The notes: generated by a model from the letters alone, not told the origin. Shown: positions 45,019-54,296, counted from the stretch's first letter. The stretch: DNA of 64,000 nucleotides from Comamonas sp. SCN 65-56 (GCF_001724135.1 NZ_MEDS01000025.1:496001-560000), one strand, 5' to 3'. Numbers and translations are program-made.

Positions 45019-45450
45019 ATGAAGCTGAAAAAAATCCTGATCTCTCTATCGCTGGCCACGCTGACCGGGGGGGCACTGGCGCAAAGCGCCAGCGAGCCGC
45101 TGGTACTGCGCAGCGTGATGGTGCAGATGCAGGCAGATACGCAAGCCGCGGCCGATGCCATCGCTCGCCAGGACTGGGCGAGCGTCGCCAGCCACGCGGA
45201 CCGGCTGGCGCACCACGCCGAGCCGCCAGCGCTGGAGAAAGTGCGTATCCTGAGCTGGCTGCTGACGGATGCCATGACGTTTCGCAACTACGACCTGCAG
45301 GTCAAGGCCGCGGCCGCCGAGCTGGCCACCGCCGCGCAGCACAAGGACACCACCGCCGCCAGCCGCGATCTGGCGCGCATGCAGCAAAGCTGCGACGGCT
45401 GCCACAACAGCTTTCGCGCCCAATTCCTCGCGCATTTCTACGCTCAATGA
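45019..45450 (+). CDS. Periplasmic cytochrome c (c'/c556-like)
   Basis: A 143-residue protein with a signal peptide ending near ALAQ-22 and a four-helix-like body. The single haem site is near the C-terminus, C125-x-x-C128-H129 (CDGCHNSFR), the arrangement of cytochrome c' and c556. Its role may be electron transfer or binding of NO/CO; the sequence does not decide. It lies 57 bp after the kinase gene. Its last bases overlap the convergent acetyltransferase remnant. Confidence 0.8.
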   Translation: MKLKKILISLSLATLTGGALAQSASEPLVLRSVMVQMQADTQAAADAIARQDWASVASHADRLAHHAEPPALEKVRILSWLLTDAMTFRNYDLQVKAAAAELATAAQHKDTTAASRDLARMQQSCDGCHNSFRAQFLAHFYAQ

Positions 45451-45695
45451 ACGGACACGGGCCGCGCCATGTAGAGCGCGCCCGCGCCATAACTTGCGAG
45501 CCGCTCACGCTCGGCGGCGTCCTGCAGCGATCGTGCTTCAAAGCCGTGGCGCTGCCAGTAGCGCTGCGCCCCCTGCAGCGCCACCAGCGCGGCATGCGCC
45601 AGAGCCTCGTCGCTGGCCTGCGCCAGCAGCCGCGCGAGCAAGCCGTCGATGTCGCCCAGGCCCAAGGGGCGCAGCACGGCATTCGTGGCGATCAC
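45444..45695 (-). pseudogene. Truncated GNAT acetyltransferase
   Basis: An 83-codon frame whose second half (AALVALQGAQRYWQRHGFE...RLASYGAGALYMARPV) matches the C-terminus of GNAT N-acetyltransferases. The front keeps only a piece of motif A (ALRPLGLGDIDGLLARLL) and lacks the N-terminal strands and acetyl-CoA loop. It overlaps the stop codon of riboflavin synthase by a few bases (ATGA-type coupling) and runs into the cytochrome gene. It is probably non-functional as an acetyltransferase; it may still be translated. Confidence 0.6.
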
Positions 45696-46378
45696 GGCAA
45701 AAAGTCGTCCAGCGACTGACCCTTGTCCTTGAGCAGCGCATGGATCGCGCCGGTGAGCGGCGCCAGGCGTTCATCAACTGCCGCGCGCACGGTATCGACG
45801 ATGACGGCCGTCTGGCGCTCGATCTCGATGTTGAGTGCATCGCCCTCGCGCTTGTCCTCGAACACCGTGGCGCGGCGCGTCTCGGGGATCAGCCAGACTT
45901 CGAACCAGCCCGCCGCCCGGTCGCACTCCGCAATGGTGAGGCTGGCGCCGTTGACCGCGATATAGCCCTTGGCAAACACATAGCGCATGTGGCTGGCGGG
46001 CACGGCGATGCGCCAGACCAGGTTGTTCTCCAGCACCCGCCGCTGCAGCAGCCGCGCCACGCAGTCGACATGGCCCGACAGCGGATGGCCGCCGATCTCC
46101 GCGCCCTCCCTGGCGGCGCGCTCGACGTTCACGCGCTGGCCCTGCACGGCGGCGCCCAGCGTGGTGATGGCCAGGCTTTGCTGCATCACGTCAAAGCGCG
46201 CACGCGTGGCGGATTCGATGTGCGTGACGGTCAGGCACACACCATCGACCGCGACGCTCGCGCCAATCGCCAGGTCTTCGCAGAAGCCGGCCGGGAATTC
46301 GATGGTGAAGCTGCGCAGCCCCGTGCGCTCCTCGATTGCATCAAGGCTGGCGACGGCCTGGACAATGCCTGTGAACAT
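45692..46378 (-). CDS. ribE: Riboflavin synthase alpha chain
   Basis: A 228-residue protein made of two lumazine-binding domains. It begins with the diagnostic MFTGIVQA and has GASVAVDGVCLTVT, GGHPLSGHVD near the domain junction and IAVNGASLTIAEC in the second domain. It dismutates two lumazines to riboflavin. No other rib genes or FMN riboswitch are seen nearby. The remnant acetyltransferase frame overlaps its stop. Confidence 0.92.
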   Translation of the reverse strand: MFTGIVQAVASLDAIEERTGLRSFTIEFPAGFCEDLAIGASVAVDGVCLTVTHIESATRARFDVMQQSLAITTLGAAVQGQRVNVERAAREGAEIGGHPLSGHVDCVARLLQRRVLENNLVWRIAVPASHMRYVFAKGYIAVNGASLTIAECDRAAGWFEVWLIPETRRATVFEDKREGDALNIEIERQTAVIVDTVRAAVDERLAPLTGAIHALLKDKGQSLDDFLP

Positions 46379-46452
46379 GCTGCAAAAACGGTGTTGGATC
46401 AGCAGCCGATTGTGCCAGCGCGCTACGATGGCGCGACTCGTCAGGAGCCCGC

Positions 46453-47295
46453 ATGGACACCCGTGAACTCACCCGCCCCGATGGCGCCACCCTGTGGCTG
46501 CGCGCATGGCCGCTGCCTGAGGCCGAGCGCCGCGCCAGCGTGCTGCTGGTGCATGGCCTGGGCGAGCACAGCGGACGCTACGCCAGCGTGGCACAGCACC
46601 TCAACAGCTGGGGCTGCGCGGTGCAGGCCTACGACCACTACGGGCATGGCGGCTCCAGCGGCACGCGCGGCGCGCTGCCCAGCGAAGACCGTTTGCTAAC
46701 CGACCTGGCCGCCGTGGTGGACGCCACGCGCGCCGCGCTGCCCGCTGGTGAACCCTTGATTTTGCTGGGGCACAGCATGGGCGGCCTGGTGGCGGCCACT
46801 TTCGTCGCGCGCGGCATTCGCCCCATCGATGCGCTGGTGCTGTCTGCCCCCGCGCTCGCGATCTTCACCAACCCGGTGCAGAAACTGCTGCTGGCGACGT
46901 TGCCCGCTCTGCTGCCGAACCTGCGCGTGGGCAATGGGCTGAAGCCGCAGCAACTCTCGCACGATGCCGCCGTGGTGCAAGCCTATGTGGCCGACCCGCT
47001 GTGCCACGACCGCATCAGCACCCGGCTGGCGCATTTTCTGGCGTTCACGGGTGCCGATACGCTGGCGCAGGCGGCGCACTGGCGCGTGCCGACGCTGCTG
47101 CTGTGGGGCAGCAGCGACCGCATGGTCAACCCCGCGGGCTGCCGCCAGTTGGCCGCGGGCGTCCCGCCCGGAGTCGTCACGGCGCAGGAATTTGCCGGGC
47201 TGTACCACGAGATTTTCAACGAAGCCGATCCCGCGCCAGTGTTTGCCGCCTTGGGCCAGTGGTTGCAGGATTATTTGAAACAAATACGGCCTTGA
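46453..47295 (+). CDS. Alpha/beta hydrolase, monoacylglycerol lipase-like
   Basis: A 280-residue serine hydrolase of the PldB/monoacylglycerol lipase family. The oxyanion-hole segment is LLVHGLGEHSGRY near residues 31-43, the nucleophile elbow is GHSMGGLV with S about 110, the acid D in LLWGSSDRMV near 221, and the histidine in LYHEIFNE near 254. It probably cleaves lysophospholipids or monoglycerides. The last codons lie in a dispersed repeat that also forms the terminator. Confidence 0.85.
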   Translation: MDTRELTRPDGATLWLRAWPLPEAERRASVLLVHGLGEHSGRYASVAQHLNSWGCAVQAYDHYGHGGSSGTRGALPSEDRLLTDLAAVVDATRAALPAGEPLILLGHSMGGLVAATFVARGIRPIDALVLSAPALAIFTNPVQKLLLATLPALLPNLRVGNGLKPQQLSHDAAVVQAYVADPLCHDRISTRLAHFLAFTGADTLAQAAHWRVPTLLLWGSSDRMVNPAGCRQLAAGVPPGVVTAQEFAGLYHEIFNEADPAPVFAALGQWLQDYLKQIRP

Positions 47296-47330
47296 CGCTT
47301 GCTCCACAAGCGTTGACAGCTCTTTTTTCA
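47281..47330. repeat. Dispersed repeat serving as 3' end and terminator of two convergent genes
   Basis: GGCCTTGACGCTTG...CAAGCGTTGACAGCTC: ACGCTTG (47295-47301) pairs perfectly with CAAGCGT (47307-47313), followed by TCTTTTTTC. It provides the stop codon of the hydrolase (TGA 47293-47295) and a Rho-independent terminator for it, and abuts the stop of rsmE (47328-47330). Confidence 0.65.
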
Positions 47331-48035
47331 GGAGGAACCAAGCAGGGCCAGCGCGGCAATGGCCGCCGTCTCGCTGCGCAGCACGCGCGCGCCCAGGTGC
47401 ACCGGCGCAAAGCCGGCAGCGATCGCGGCATCTTCCTCCTGCGGGGCCAGGCCCCCTTCAGGACCATGCAACACCCAGACGGTGGACGCATCGCCCGCCA
47501 CATCGCGCAGCGGCCTGCTGCCCGCGCGCAGCGAAAGCAGCACTCGCCCGCCCGGGCCGACATCGCGCAAGGCGGCCTGCAGCGCCAGGGGCGCGGCAAC
47601 AGCCGGCACGCGGTTGCGTCCGCACTGCTCGCAAGCGGCCACCGCAATCGCCTGCCAGCGCGCCTGGCGCTTGGCCGCGCGATCGCCTTCGAGCTTGAGC
47701 ACGCTGCGCGCCGTCAGCACCGGCTGGATGCTCGCCACGCCCAGCTCGGTGGCCTTTTCCACCAGCCAGTCCATGCGCTCGTTGGCCGGCATGCCGACGA
47801 TGAGGTGTACGGCGCGCGCGGCTTCGCGCTCCAGCGGTACGCATTCGCCCACTTGCACCACCACCTCGCTTCGGCCCATGCGCGTGACGCGGGCGGCCCA
47901 TTCGCCGCCGCGCCCGTCGAACAGCGTGAGCGCATCGCCCGGCTGCAGCCGCAGCACCTGCACGTGGCGCGCGGCTTCGCCGGGCAGCTCGCGCTCGCCC
48001 ACGCTCAGCGGTTCAGCGCAATAGACCCGGGGCAT
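47328..48035 (-). CDS. rsmE: 16S rRNA (uracil-1498-N3) methyltransferase
   Basis: A SPOUT-fold RNA methyltransferase of 235 residues. It begins MPRVYCAEPL; the family motifs KATELGVASIQPVLTARSV near 92-110, EQCGRNRVPAV near 135, GPEGGLAPQEEDAA near 190 and the knot LGARVLRSETAAIAAL at the C-terminus are all present. It methylates U1498 of 16S rRNA. An ATG two codons earlier is possible. Confidence 0.95.
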   Translation of the reverse strand: MPRVYCAEPLSVGERELPGEAARHVQVLRLQPGDALTLFDGRGGEWAARVTRMGRSEVVVQVGECVPLEREAARAVHLIVGMPANERMDWLVEKATELGVASIQPVLTARSVLKLEGDRAAKRQARWQAIAVAACEQCGRNRVPAVAAPLALQAALRDVGPGGRVLLSLRAGSRPLRDVAGDASTVWVLHGPEGGLAPQEEDAAIAAGFAPVHLGARVLRSETAAIAALALLGSS

Positions 48036-48090
48036 ATGCAAAAAGAGAGCTCCTCGCGCTTGTTCAGCAAGGGCTGAAGGCCGATTTCAT

Positions 48091-49188
48091 TCAAATTCTG
48101 CCAAAGGCATAGCCTTGGGCAGCCTGCGTGCCTTCGATCTGATCGATCAGGCGCAACAGCGGCCCCAGCTCGCGGTAGCGCGCGCAGGTGGCGCGCATAT
48201 AGGCGATGAAGCGCGGCGCATCGGCGAGGTACTTCGGTTTGCCGTCGCGCAGCGTGATGCGGGCAAAAATGCCGGCCACCTTCAGGTGCCGCTGCAGTGC
48301 CATCCAGTCCACCGCGCGGTAGAACTCACCGAAGTCCGCACCCCAGCCACTCCCGCTGACAGCGCCCAGCAGCCCAGCCTTTCTGGCCTTCTCCCAATAG
48401 CGCACGGTGAGGTCGATGACGAAGTCTTCCTCCCAGCTGATGAAGGCGTCGCGCATCAGGCTGGCGATGTCGTAGGTGATGGGGCCGTAGACCGCATCCT
48501 GAAAATCCAGCACCCCGAGCTGTTCATCGCCGCCCACAATGAGATTGCGCATCATGTAGTCGCGGTGCACGAAGACCGGGGGCGCCGCCAGGTTCTGCGC
48601 GACGATGGCGTCGAACGCCTTGGCCAGCACCGCCTGCTGCTTTTCATCCAGCACGGTCTGCCGGTGGCGCGCCACATACCAGTCAGGAAAGAGCTGCAGC
48701 TCGCGGCGCAGCAGCGCCTCGTCATACGGCGGCAACACGCCGGGGCGGCTGGCCTTCTGCCAGTCGATGAGGATGTCGATCGCCTGCAGGTACCAGGCAT
48801 GCGCCGCCTGCGGCTGGGCGGGGTCGAGGTTTTCGATCGCCGTTGGGGCGCCCAGGTCGGTGAGCAGCATGAAGCCATGCGCCTCATCCCACGCCAGAAT
48901 CTTCGGCACGCGCAGGCCGGCGGTCTGCATCAGCGCCTGCACGGCGACAAAGGGGCGGCAATCTTCCTTCTCGGGCGGCGCATCCATGATGATGCGGGCC
49001 GCGCCATCCGCGGCATCAATGCGCAGGTAGCGCCGAAAGCTCGCATCACTGCTGGCGGTGCGCAAGGAGGAAGGCTGCAGGCCCTGGCTTTGCGCCAGCG
49101 GAGCAAGCCAGGCCTGGAACACCGATTCGCGGGCAGGGTCGTCCCAGGCCACCGCGGGCGGGCTGGGGGAATGGGGCACAGTGCTCAT
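48091..49188 (-). CDS. amgK: N-acetylmuramate/N-acetylglucosamine-1-kinase AmgK
   Basis: A 365-residue kinase of the aminoglycoside-phosphotransferase fold. The catalytic loop is VFVHRDYMMRNLIV near residues 207-220 and the metal-binding LGVLDFQDAVYGP near 228-240. AmgK feeds recovered cell-wall sugars into UDP-MurNAc, bypassing de novo synthesis and giving fosfomycin tolerance in Pseudomonas. It is divergent from lptD, as amgK is in pseudomonads. The usual partner murU is not adjacent. It is not an antibiotic-modifying enzyme despite the fold. Confidence 0.85.
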   Translation of the reverse strand: MSTVPHSPSPPAVAWDDPARESVFQAWLAPLAQSQGLQPSSLRTASSDASFRRYLRIDAADGAARIIMDAPPEKEDCRPFVAVQALMQTAGLRVPKILAWDEAHGFMLLTDLGAPTAIENLDPAQPQAAHAWYLQAIDILIDWQKASRPGVLPPYDEALLRRELQLFPDWYVARHRQTVLDEKQQAVLAKAFDAIVAQNLAAPPVFVHRDYMMRNLIVGGDEQLGVLDFQDAVYGPITYDIASLMRDAFISWEEDFVIDLTVRYWEKARKAGLLGAVSGSGWGADFGEFYRAVDWMALQRHLKVAGIFARITLRDGKPKYLADAPRFIAYMRATCARYRELGPLLRLIDQIEGTQAAQGYAFGRI

Positions 49189-49287
49189 GGATAATGGCAA
49201 TTGTAGGGGCCGGGTCTGCCGGATTTTCCCCATAGACCTGTGCCGGGCCGGTGCGCCAGCCGCCCAGGGCGCCTGAATACTCCATCC

Positions 49288-51690
49288 GTGCCACCACCCC
49301 TGTCCCTGCCGCTTTGCCGCCTGCCGAGCCTGGTCTGCGCCGGGCTGCTGGTCTGCGCCGGGCTGCTGGTCTGCGCCCAGGCGCTCGCCCAGCAGGATGG
49401 GGCACCGCTGCCCGCCCCGACGCTGCAAACCTCGCCGCAGCTGGCCGAAAAGGCGCCTACGCCGCCTTCCGCCCTGCCCACCTTTGTGCGCGGCGAGCGC
49501 ATCGAGGGGCAGACCGACGTGCAGATCAACATCCAGGGCGATGCCGAGCTGCGCCGCGGCGACACCGTGATCCATGCGGACCGCATGGACTACGACATCC
49601 CCGAAGACCGCGCGCGCGCCAGCGGCCATGTGCGCATCAACCGCGGCGGCAACCTCTACGACGGCCAGCTGCTCGATCTCAAGGTCAACGCCTTCAACGG
49701 CTTTTTCACGCAGATCGACTACCGGCTGCTGCAGACGGGCGGCCACGGTGTGGCCAGCCGCGTGGACTTCATCGACCACGACCATTCGGTCTCGCACGAC
49801 GCCACCTACACCACCTGCGAAAAAGACAACGAAGCCAGCTGGCAGCCCGACTGGGTGCTGCGCGCCCAGACGCTGACGATAGACAAGGTGCAGGACGAAG
49901 GCGTGGCCACCAATGCCGTGCTGGAATTCAAGGGCGTGCCCATTCTGGCAACCCCCTGGGTCAGTTTCCCGCTGTCCAACCAGCGCAAGTCCGGGCTGCT
50001 GCCGCCCACGCTGGCGCTGGACAGCACCAGCGGCTTCGTCTACGCCCAGCCGTATTACTGGAACATCGCGCCCAACCGCGACGCCACCTTCACGCCGATG
50101 CTGATGTCGCGCCGCGGCGTCGCGCTCAACTCGGAGTTTCGCTACCTGGAGCCGCGCTACAACGGCGAGCTGGGGCTCAATTACATGCCGGCGGACCGGC
50201 TGCGCGATCGCAGCCGCTGGCTGGGCCGCATCCAGCACAACGCGCAGATCGCCTCGCCCCTGGGTGACCTGGGCCTGGGGCTCAGCATCCGCCGCGCCAG
50301 CGACGACAACTACTGGCGCGACTTCCCCCAGCGCGGTGCCAGCAACACCAATCCGCTGGACACCACCGCGCAGCGGCTGCTGGCGGCCGATGGCAGCCTG
50401 CGCTGGTCCCGGGGCAACCACGCGGTCAGCCTGCGCACGCTCAAGTGGCAGACGCTGCAGGACGTGACGTCGCCGATCACCCCGCCCTACGACCTGCTGC
50501 CGCAATTGCACTGGGCCTACACGCCCGACAGCGTCGGCTCGGGGCTGGATCTGCGCCTGGATGGCGACTACACGCATTTCCGCGGCGATCGCAGCTTCTA
50601 CACCCAGCCCAATGCCGCACGCAGCTACTTCGTCGCCCAGCTCAGCCGCCCCTGGCTCACGCCGGCGAGCTTCATCACGCCGCGCCTGCAGCTGCATGCC
50701 ACGCGCTACCAGTTCGATACACCGCTCGCCACCGGGCAGACCGCCATCACCCGCGTGCTCCCCACCTTCAGCCTCGACAGTGGCCTGGTGTTCGAGCGCG
50801 ACGCGGCGTATTTCGGCCGCGGCTTCGTGCAGACGCTGGAGCCGCGCGCCTTCTACACCTTCACGCCGCACCACAACCAGAGCATGCTGCCGGTCTACGA
50901 CACGGCGCAGACCGACTTCAACTTCGCCTCCATCTACACCGAGAACTCCTTTGGCGGCAACGATCGCATCGCCGACAACAACCTGCTGACGCTGGGCGTG
51001 ACCACGCGGCTGCTGGACCCGGGCAGCGGCGCCGAGGCCGTGCGCCTGGGCCTGGCGCAGCGCCTGCGCTTTTCCGACCAGACCGTCACCATGCCCGGCC
51101 AGCCCATGGTGAGCGAGCACCTGTCGGACATCCTGCTCGGTGCCGGCATCCACTGGGTGCCGCAATGGAGCTTTGACTCCACCCTCCAGTACAACCCCAA
51201 GCAGGGCAAGTCGCTGCGCGCCACCATCGCCGCGCGCTACACCCCGGCCAAGTACCACACGCTCAGCGTGGCCTACCGCAAGCAGGATGTCACCGGCCCC
51301 TTCACCGTGGCCAGCAAGCAGCTGGACCTGGGCTGGCAATGGCCGCTGTCCGATGTGTTCGGATCGTCCGGCGGCAGCCCGACCGGGCGGGACGGGCGCT
51401 GGTACAGCGTGGGACGCCTGAACTACAGCCTGATGGATCGCAAGCTGACGGATGCCATCATCGGCGCCGAATACGACAGCTGCTGCTGGACCGGCCGCGT
51501 GGTGCTGGAGCGCCTGCAGATGGGCGCCACCACCTCGAACACGCGCATCCTGCTGCAACTTGAGCTCAAGGGCCTGTCGCGCCTGTCGTTCGGCAACAAT
51601 CCGCTGGCCAGCCTGCAACAGAACGTGCCGGGTTACCAGACGCTCGAGAGCCGCCAACCCGTCCCCAGCCGCTTCACCCGCTACGATTGA
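49288..51690 (+). CDS. lptD: LPS-assembly outer-membrane protein LptD
   Basis: An 800-residue LPS translocon barrel. GTG at 49288 is the likely start, giving a hydrophobic signal region that contains a small in-frame tandem repeat (LVCAGLLVCAGLLVCA). The N-terminal periplasmic beta-jellyroll (about residues 70-190) accepts LPS from LptA. The barrel (about 200-780) has the conserved GVPILATPWVSFPL and DSCCWTGRVV, whose adjacent cysteines (CC near 729) with C near 180 (TTCEKDN) form the disulphides needed for function. It is followed by surA. Confidence 0.92.
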   Translation: MPPPLSLPLCRLPSLVCAGLLVCAGLLVCAQALAQQDGAPLPAPTLQTSPQLAEKAPTPPSALPTFVRGERIEGQTDVQINIQGDAELRRGDTVIHADRMDYDIPEDRARASGHVRINRGGNLYDGQLLDLKVNAFNGFFTQIDYRLLQTGGHGVASRVDFIDHDHSVSHDATYTTCEKDNEASWQPDWVLRAQTLTIDKVQDEGVATNAVLEFKGVPILATPWVSFPLSNQRKSGLLPPTLALDSTSGFVYAQPYYWNIAPNRDATFTPMLMSRRGVALNSEFRYLEPRYNGELGLNYMPADRLRDRSRWLGRIQHNAQIASPLGDLGLGLSIRRASDDNYWRDFPQRGASNTNPLDTTAQRLLAADGSLRWSRGNHAVSLRTLKWQTLQDVTSPITPPYDLLPQLHWAYTPDSVGSGLDLRLDGDYTHFRGDRSFYTQPNAARSYFVAQLSRPWLTPASFITPRLQLHATRYQFDTPLATGQTAITRVLPTFSLDSGLVFERDAAYFGRGFVQTLEPRAFYTFTPHHNQSMLPVYDTAQTDFNFASIYTENSFGGNDRIADNNLLTLGVTTRLLDPGSGAEAVRLGLAQRLRFSDQTVTMPGQPMVSEHLSDILLGAGIHWVPQWSFDSTLQYNPKQGKSLRATIAARYTPAKYHTLSVAYRKQDVTGPFTVASKQLDLGWQWPLSDVFGSSGGSPTGRDGRWYSVGRLNYSLMDRKLTDAIIGAEYDSCCWTGRVVLERLQMGATTSNTRILLQLELKGLSRLSFGNNPLASLQQNVPGYQTLESRQPVPSRFTRYD
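49333..49377. repeat. 18-bp tandem repeat in the lptD signal sequence
   Basis: GTCTGCGCCGGGCTGCTG occurs twice in tandem (49333-49350, 49351-49368) followed by a half copy. Each unit adds VCAGLL to the hydrophobic core; the unit length is a multiple of three so copy-number change keeps the frame. Confidence 0.8.
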
Positions 51691-51710
51691 GTGCCAACCC
51701 TTTATCCGCC

Positions 51711-53192
51711 ATGACACCACGCGCCCGATACTCCGCCCTCGCCAGCCTGATGGCCCTGGCGCTGCTTGCCGCGCCGGCCAGCCACGCCCAGAGCCAGAAA
51801 CCGTCGGGCAAGGCCGCGGCGCCCGCTGCGCGCAAATCCGTCGCACCGCCCAAGGCGGCAGCGGCCGCTGCCGTGCCTGCAACGCCAGCACCGGCGGCGG
51901 TGCCCGCCGCGGCTGCGGTGCCCGCCGCGGCTGCGGCCAGCGCCAGCCCACAGGCGCTGGCGCCGCGGTCGGCGGATTACATCGTCGCCGTGGTGAACTC
52001 CGAGCCCATCACCAACAACGAAGTGCGCGCGCGCGCTGCCCGCATCACCGACCAGATGCAGGCCCAGGGCGCCGCCATGCCGCCGCGCGAACAGCTGCTG
52101 CATGAAGCGCTGGAGCGCCTGATTTCCGAGAACATCCAGGTGCAACTGGCGCTGGAATCCGGCATCAAGGTGGACGATTACGCCATCGATCAGGCGGAAC
52201 GCTCCGTCGCCCAGCAAAACGATGTCTCGCTGCAGCAGCTGCACCGCCAGCTGGCACAGGAGGGAATCTCCGTCGAACGCTTTCGCCGCGAGCTGCGCAA
52301 CCAGCTGCTGACGCTGCGCATCCGCGAGCGCGACGTCGAGTCACGCGTCAAGGTCAGCGACGCCGACGTAGACCAGTTCATGCAGGAGCAGGCGCAAGGC
52401 GCGGACCAGGCCACGCAGGCCATCAATCTCGGCCACATCCTCATCGAGGTGCCGGAGAACGCCAGCCCGCAGCAGGTGGCCGAACGCCAGGCCCGTGCCG
52501 ACGAAGTCGCGGCCAAGCTCAAGGCGGGCGCGGACTTCGCCGCGCTGGCGCGGGAATACTCCGACGCCCCCGAGGGCCGCTCCGGCGGAGAGCTCGGCCT
52601 GCGTCCCGAGGACCGCTACCCCGAGCTGTTCCTGGAGGCCACCGCCAAGACAGCCGTCGGCGCCGTGGTCGGGCCGGTGCGCTCGTCGGCGGGCTTCCAC
52701 ATTCTCAAGGTGATCGAGCGCTCCAAAAACGGCCTGCCCACCATGGCGGTGCAAACACATGCGCGGCACATCCTGCTGCGCGTCGGCCCCAACCAGACCG
52801 AGGCCCAGGCGGCCGCCAAGCTCGAGGAGCTGCGCCAGCGCATCGTGAGCGGGCAGGGCTCGTTCGAAGCGCTCGCGCGCGAATACTCGCAAGACGGCAG
52901 CAGCAGCCAGGGCGGGGACCTCGGCTGGTCCTACCCCGGCCGCTACGTGCCCGAGTTCCAGCAGGCGCTGGACCAGCTCAAACCCGGTGAAGTCAGCCAG
53001 CCCGTCGTCACCCGCTTTGGCGTGCACCTGATCCAGCTCGAAGGCCGGCGCAAGGTGAAGCTCACGCAGCGCGAGCAGCGTGACCTGGTGCGCGACGCAG
53101 TGCGCTCGAAGAAGCTGGACGAGGCTTACGCCAACTGGATGCGCGAGGAGCGCGCGCGCGCCTACGTGGAGATGCGCGAGCCGCCGCAATAA
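51711..53192 (+). CDS. surA: Periplasmic chaperone / peptidyl-prolyl isomerase SurA
   Basis: A protein of about 493 residues. The signal peptide (ending SHAQ) is followed by a long Ala/Pro/Lys linker, partly made of an AAVPAA tandem repeat, then the SurA N-domain (about 90-230) and two parvulin domains (about 240-345 and 350-450) with [14 protein letters not shown] and [11 protein letters not shown]. SurA escorts outer-membrane proteins, including LptD, to BAM. The ATG at 51711 is favoured over a TTG at 51687 that overlaps the lptD stop. In E. coli pdxA lies between surA and rsmA; here it is absent and rsmA follows at 7 bp. Confidence 0.93.
   Translation: MTPRARYSALASLMALALLAAPASHAQSQKPSGKAAAPAARKSVAPPKAAAAAAVPATPAPAAVPAAAAVPAAAAASASPQALAPRSADYIVAVVNSEPITNNEVRARAARITDQMQAQGAAMPPREQLLHEALERLISENIQVQLALESGIKVDDYAIDQAERSVAQQNDVSLQQLHRQLAQEGISVERFRRELRNQLLTLRIRERDVESRVKVSDADVDQFMQEQAQGADQATQAINLGHILIEVPENASPQQVAERQARADEVAAKLKAGADFAALAREYSDAPEGRSGGELGLRPEDRYPELFLEATAKTAVGAVVGPVRSSAGFHILKVIERSKNGLPTMAVQTHARHILLRVGPNQTEAQAAAKLEELRQRIVSGQGSFEALAREYSQDGSSSQGGDLGWSYPGRYVPEFQQALDQLKPGEVSQPVVTRFGVHLIQLEGRRKVKLTQREQRDLVRDAVRSKKLDEAYANWMREERARAYVEMREPPQ
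51897..51936. repeat. 18-bp tandem repeat in surA linker
   Basis: GCGGTGCCCGCCGCGGCT is repeated twice (51897-51914, 51915-51932) plus a partial copy. It encodes AVPAAA in the disordered segment after the signal peptide. Confidence 0.75.
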
Positions 53193-53199
53193 AGCTGGC

Positions 53200-53973
53200 A
53201 TGCAGCACATCCCGCGCAAGCGCTTCGGCCAGCATTTCCTGCGGGACGCGGCCATCATCGACGCCATCGTGCGCGCTATTCAGCCGCGGCCGGGCCAGGT
53301 GATGGTGGAGATCGGCCCGGGCCTGGCGGCGCTCACCCAGCCGCTGCTCGAACGCCTGGGGGCACTCACCGTCATCGAGCTGGACCGCGACCTTGCCGCG
53401 CAACTGCGCCGCAACCCACAACTATCGGTGATCGAATCCGATGTATTGAAAGTGGATTTTGCGCAGATTGCAAGCGCGCTAGCAGCTATCAAAATCAGAA
53501 TTTGCGGCAACTTGCCCTACAACATCTCCACACCCATCCTGTTTCACCTGCTGGCGTTTGCCGAAGTGATCGAAGACCAGCACTTCATGCTGCAGAAAGA
53601 GGTGGTGGATCGCATGGTGGCGCCCTGCGACAGTGCCGCGTACGGGCGGCTTTCGGTGATGCTGCAATGGCGCTATGCGATGGAAGATGTGCTCTTCGTG
53701 CCGCCAGCAAGCTTTGATCCGCCGCCGCGGGTGGACAGCAGCGTGGTACGCATGCTGCCATTGGCCACGCCGGCGCCGGTCAATGCGGCGCTGCTCTCGC
53801 AATTGGTGCAGGCCGCGTTCAGCCAGCGCAGAAAGCTGCTGCGTCATCCGCTCGCGCCCTGGCTTGCGACGCACGGCTACGGCGGGGACTTTGATCTGCA
53901 GCGGCGCGCGCAGGAAGTGCCGGTGCAGGAATACGTACAGCTGGCGCAGGCGCTGACCGCCGCCAGCGCCTGA
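53200..53973 (+). CDS. rsmA: 16S rRNA dimethyladenosine transferase
   Basis: A 257-residue KsgA/RsmA methyltransferase that dimethylates A1518 and A1519 of 16S rRNA. It starts [13 protein letters not shown] motif [14 protein letters not shown] near 37-50, ELDRDL near 61, and the catalytic NLPYNIS near 106 are present. A dispersed repeat (53443-53498) supplies the stretch between SDVLKVDF and GNLPYN without breaking the frame. It is the last gene of lptD-surA-rsmA. Confidence 0.95.
   Translation: MQHIPRKRFGQHFLRDAAIIDAIVRAIQPRPGQVMVEIGPGLAALTQPLLERLGALTVIELDRDLAAQLRRNPQLSVIESDVLKVDFAQIASALAAIKIRICGNLPYNISTPILFHLLAFAEVIEDQHFMLQKEVVDRMVAPCDSAAYGRLSVMLQWRYAMEDVLFVPPASFDPPPRVDSSVVRMLPLATPAPVNAALLSQLVQAAFSQRRKLLRHPLAPWLATHGYGGDFDLQRRAQEVPVQEYVQLAQALTAASA
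53443..53498. repeat. Dispersed palindromic repeat inside rsmA
   Basis: CAAGCGCGCTAGCAGCTATC at 53470-53489 is the best-preserved core of the family in this window. It encodes [12 protein letters not shown] just before the catalytic NLPY motif, a variable loop in the family. Confidence 0.7.
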
Positions 53974-54294
53974 CGCTCGTGCTCATACGACTTTGCATTC
54001 AAGCGCAGAACAAGGCGGGAAGCCGTAGACAGTGCTCTGGCACGGCAAGGCGAACCAACGCAGTGATGCGTTTGAAGGCGAAGTCGTATCAGGCGGCGTC
54101 CGCCAGCCAGTAGGCGCTGTTGAAGGGGCTGCTCATGCGCAGCGCCAGCGGCGAGACATCCAGCAGCTTGTCGGTGGGCATGCGCTCACCGGATTCGGCG
54201 TCGATTTGCACGCCGTGCACGGCCAGAGACTGGGCAGCCTGGAGCTGCTCGGCCTCATCAGCCCGTTCCGCAGGGCCAAAAGTCGCGGAACGGG
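53974..54294. other. Gap with possible gene remnant
   Basis: About 320 bp between rsmA and barstar. On the minus strand a frame down to 54089 reads EAEQLQAAQSLAVHGVQI...MPTDKLLDVSPLALRM, which looks like the C-terminal end of a protein but has no start. I do not recognise it. The rest shows no gene. Confidence 0.4.
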
Positions 54295-54296
54295 CT
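54260..54296 (-). terminator. Stem-loop at the end of the barnase-barstar operon
   Basis: AGCCCGTTCCGC (54260-54271) pairs perfectly with GCGGAACGGGCT (54285-54296), a 12-bp GC-rich stem with a 13-nt loop. It overlaps the barstar stop codon (54295-54297). No strong T-run follows, so termination is probable rather than certain. Confidence 0.6.

Noticed and set aside
48091-49188. Aminoglycoside phosphotransferase resistance gene
   Set aside because: The fold is shared but the position divergent from lptD and overall pattern fit the cell-wall recycling kinase AmgK.
48091-51951. A 1286-codon minus-strand frame joining amgK with sequence antisense to lptD
   Set aside because: Only the amgK part (48091-49188) is real; the extension is the shadow of lptD/surA.
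51690-53200. Missing pdxA between surA and rsmA as a deletion
   Set aside because: I cannot tell from one window whether pdxA was lost or simply lies elsewhere; many beta-proteobacteria differ from E. coli here.
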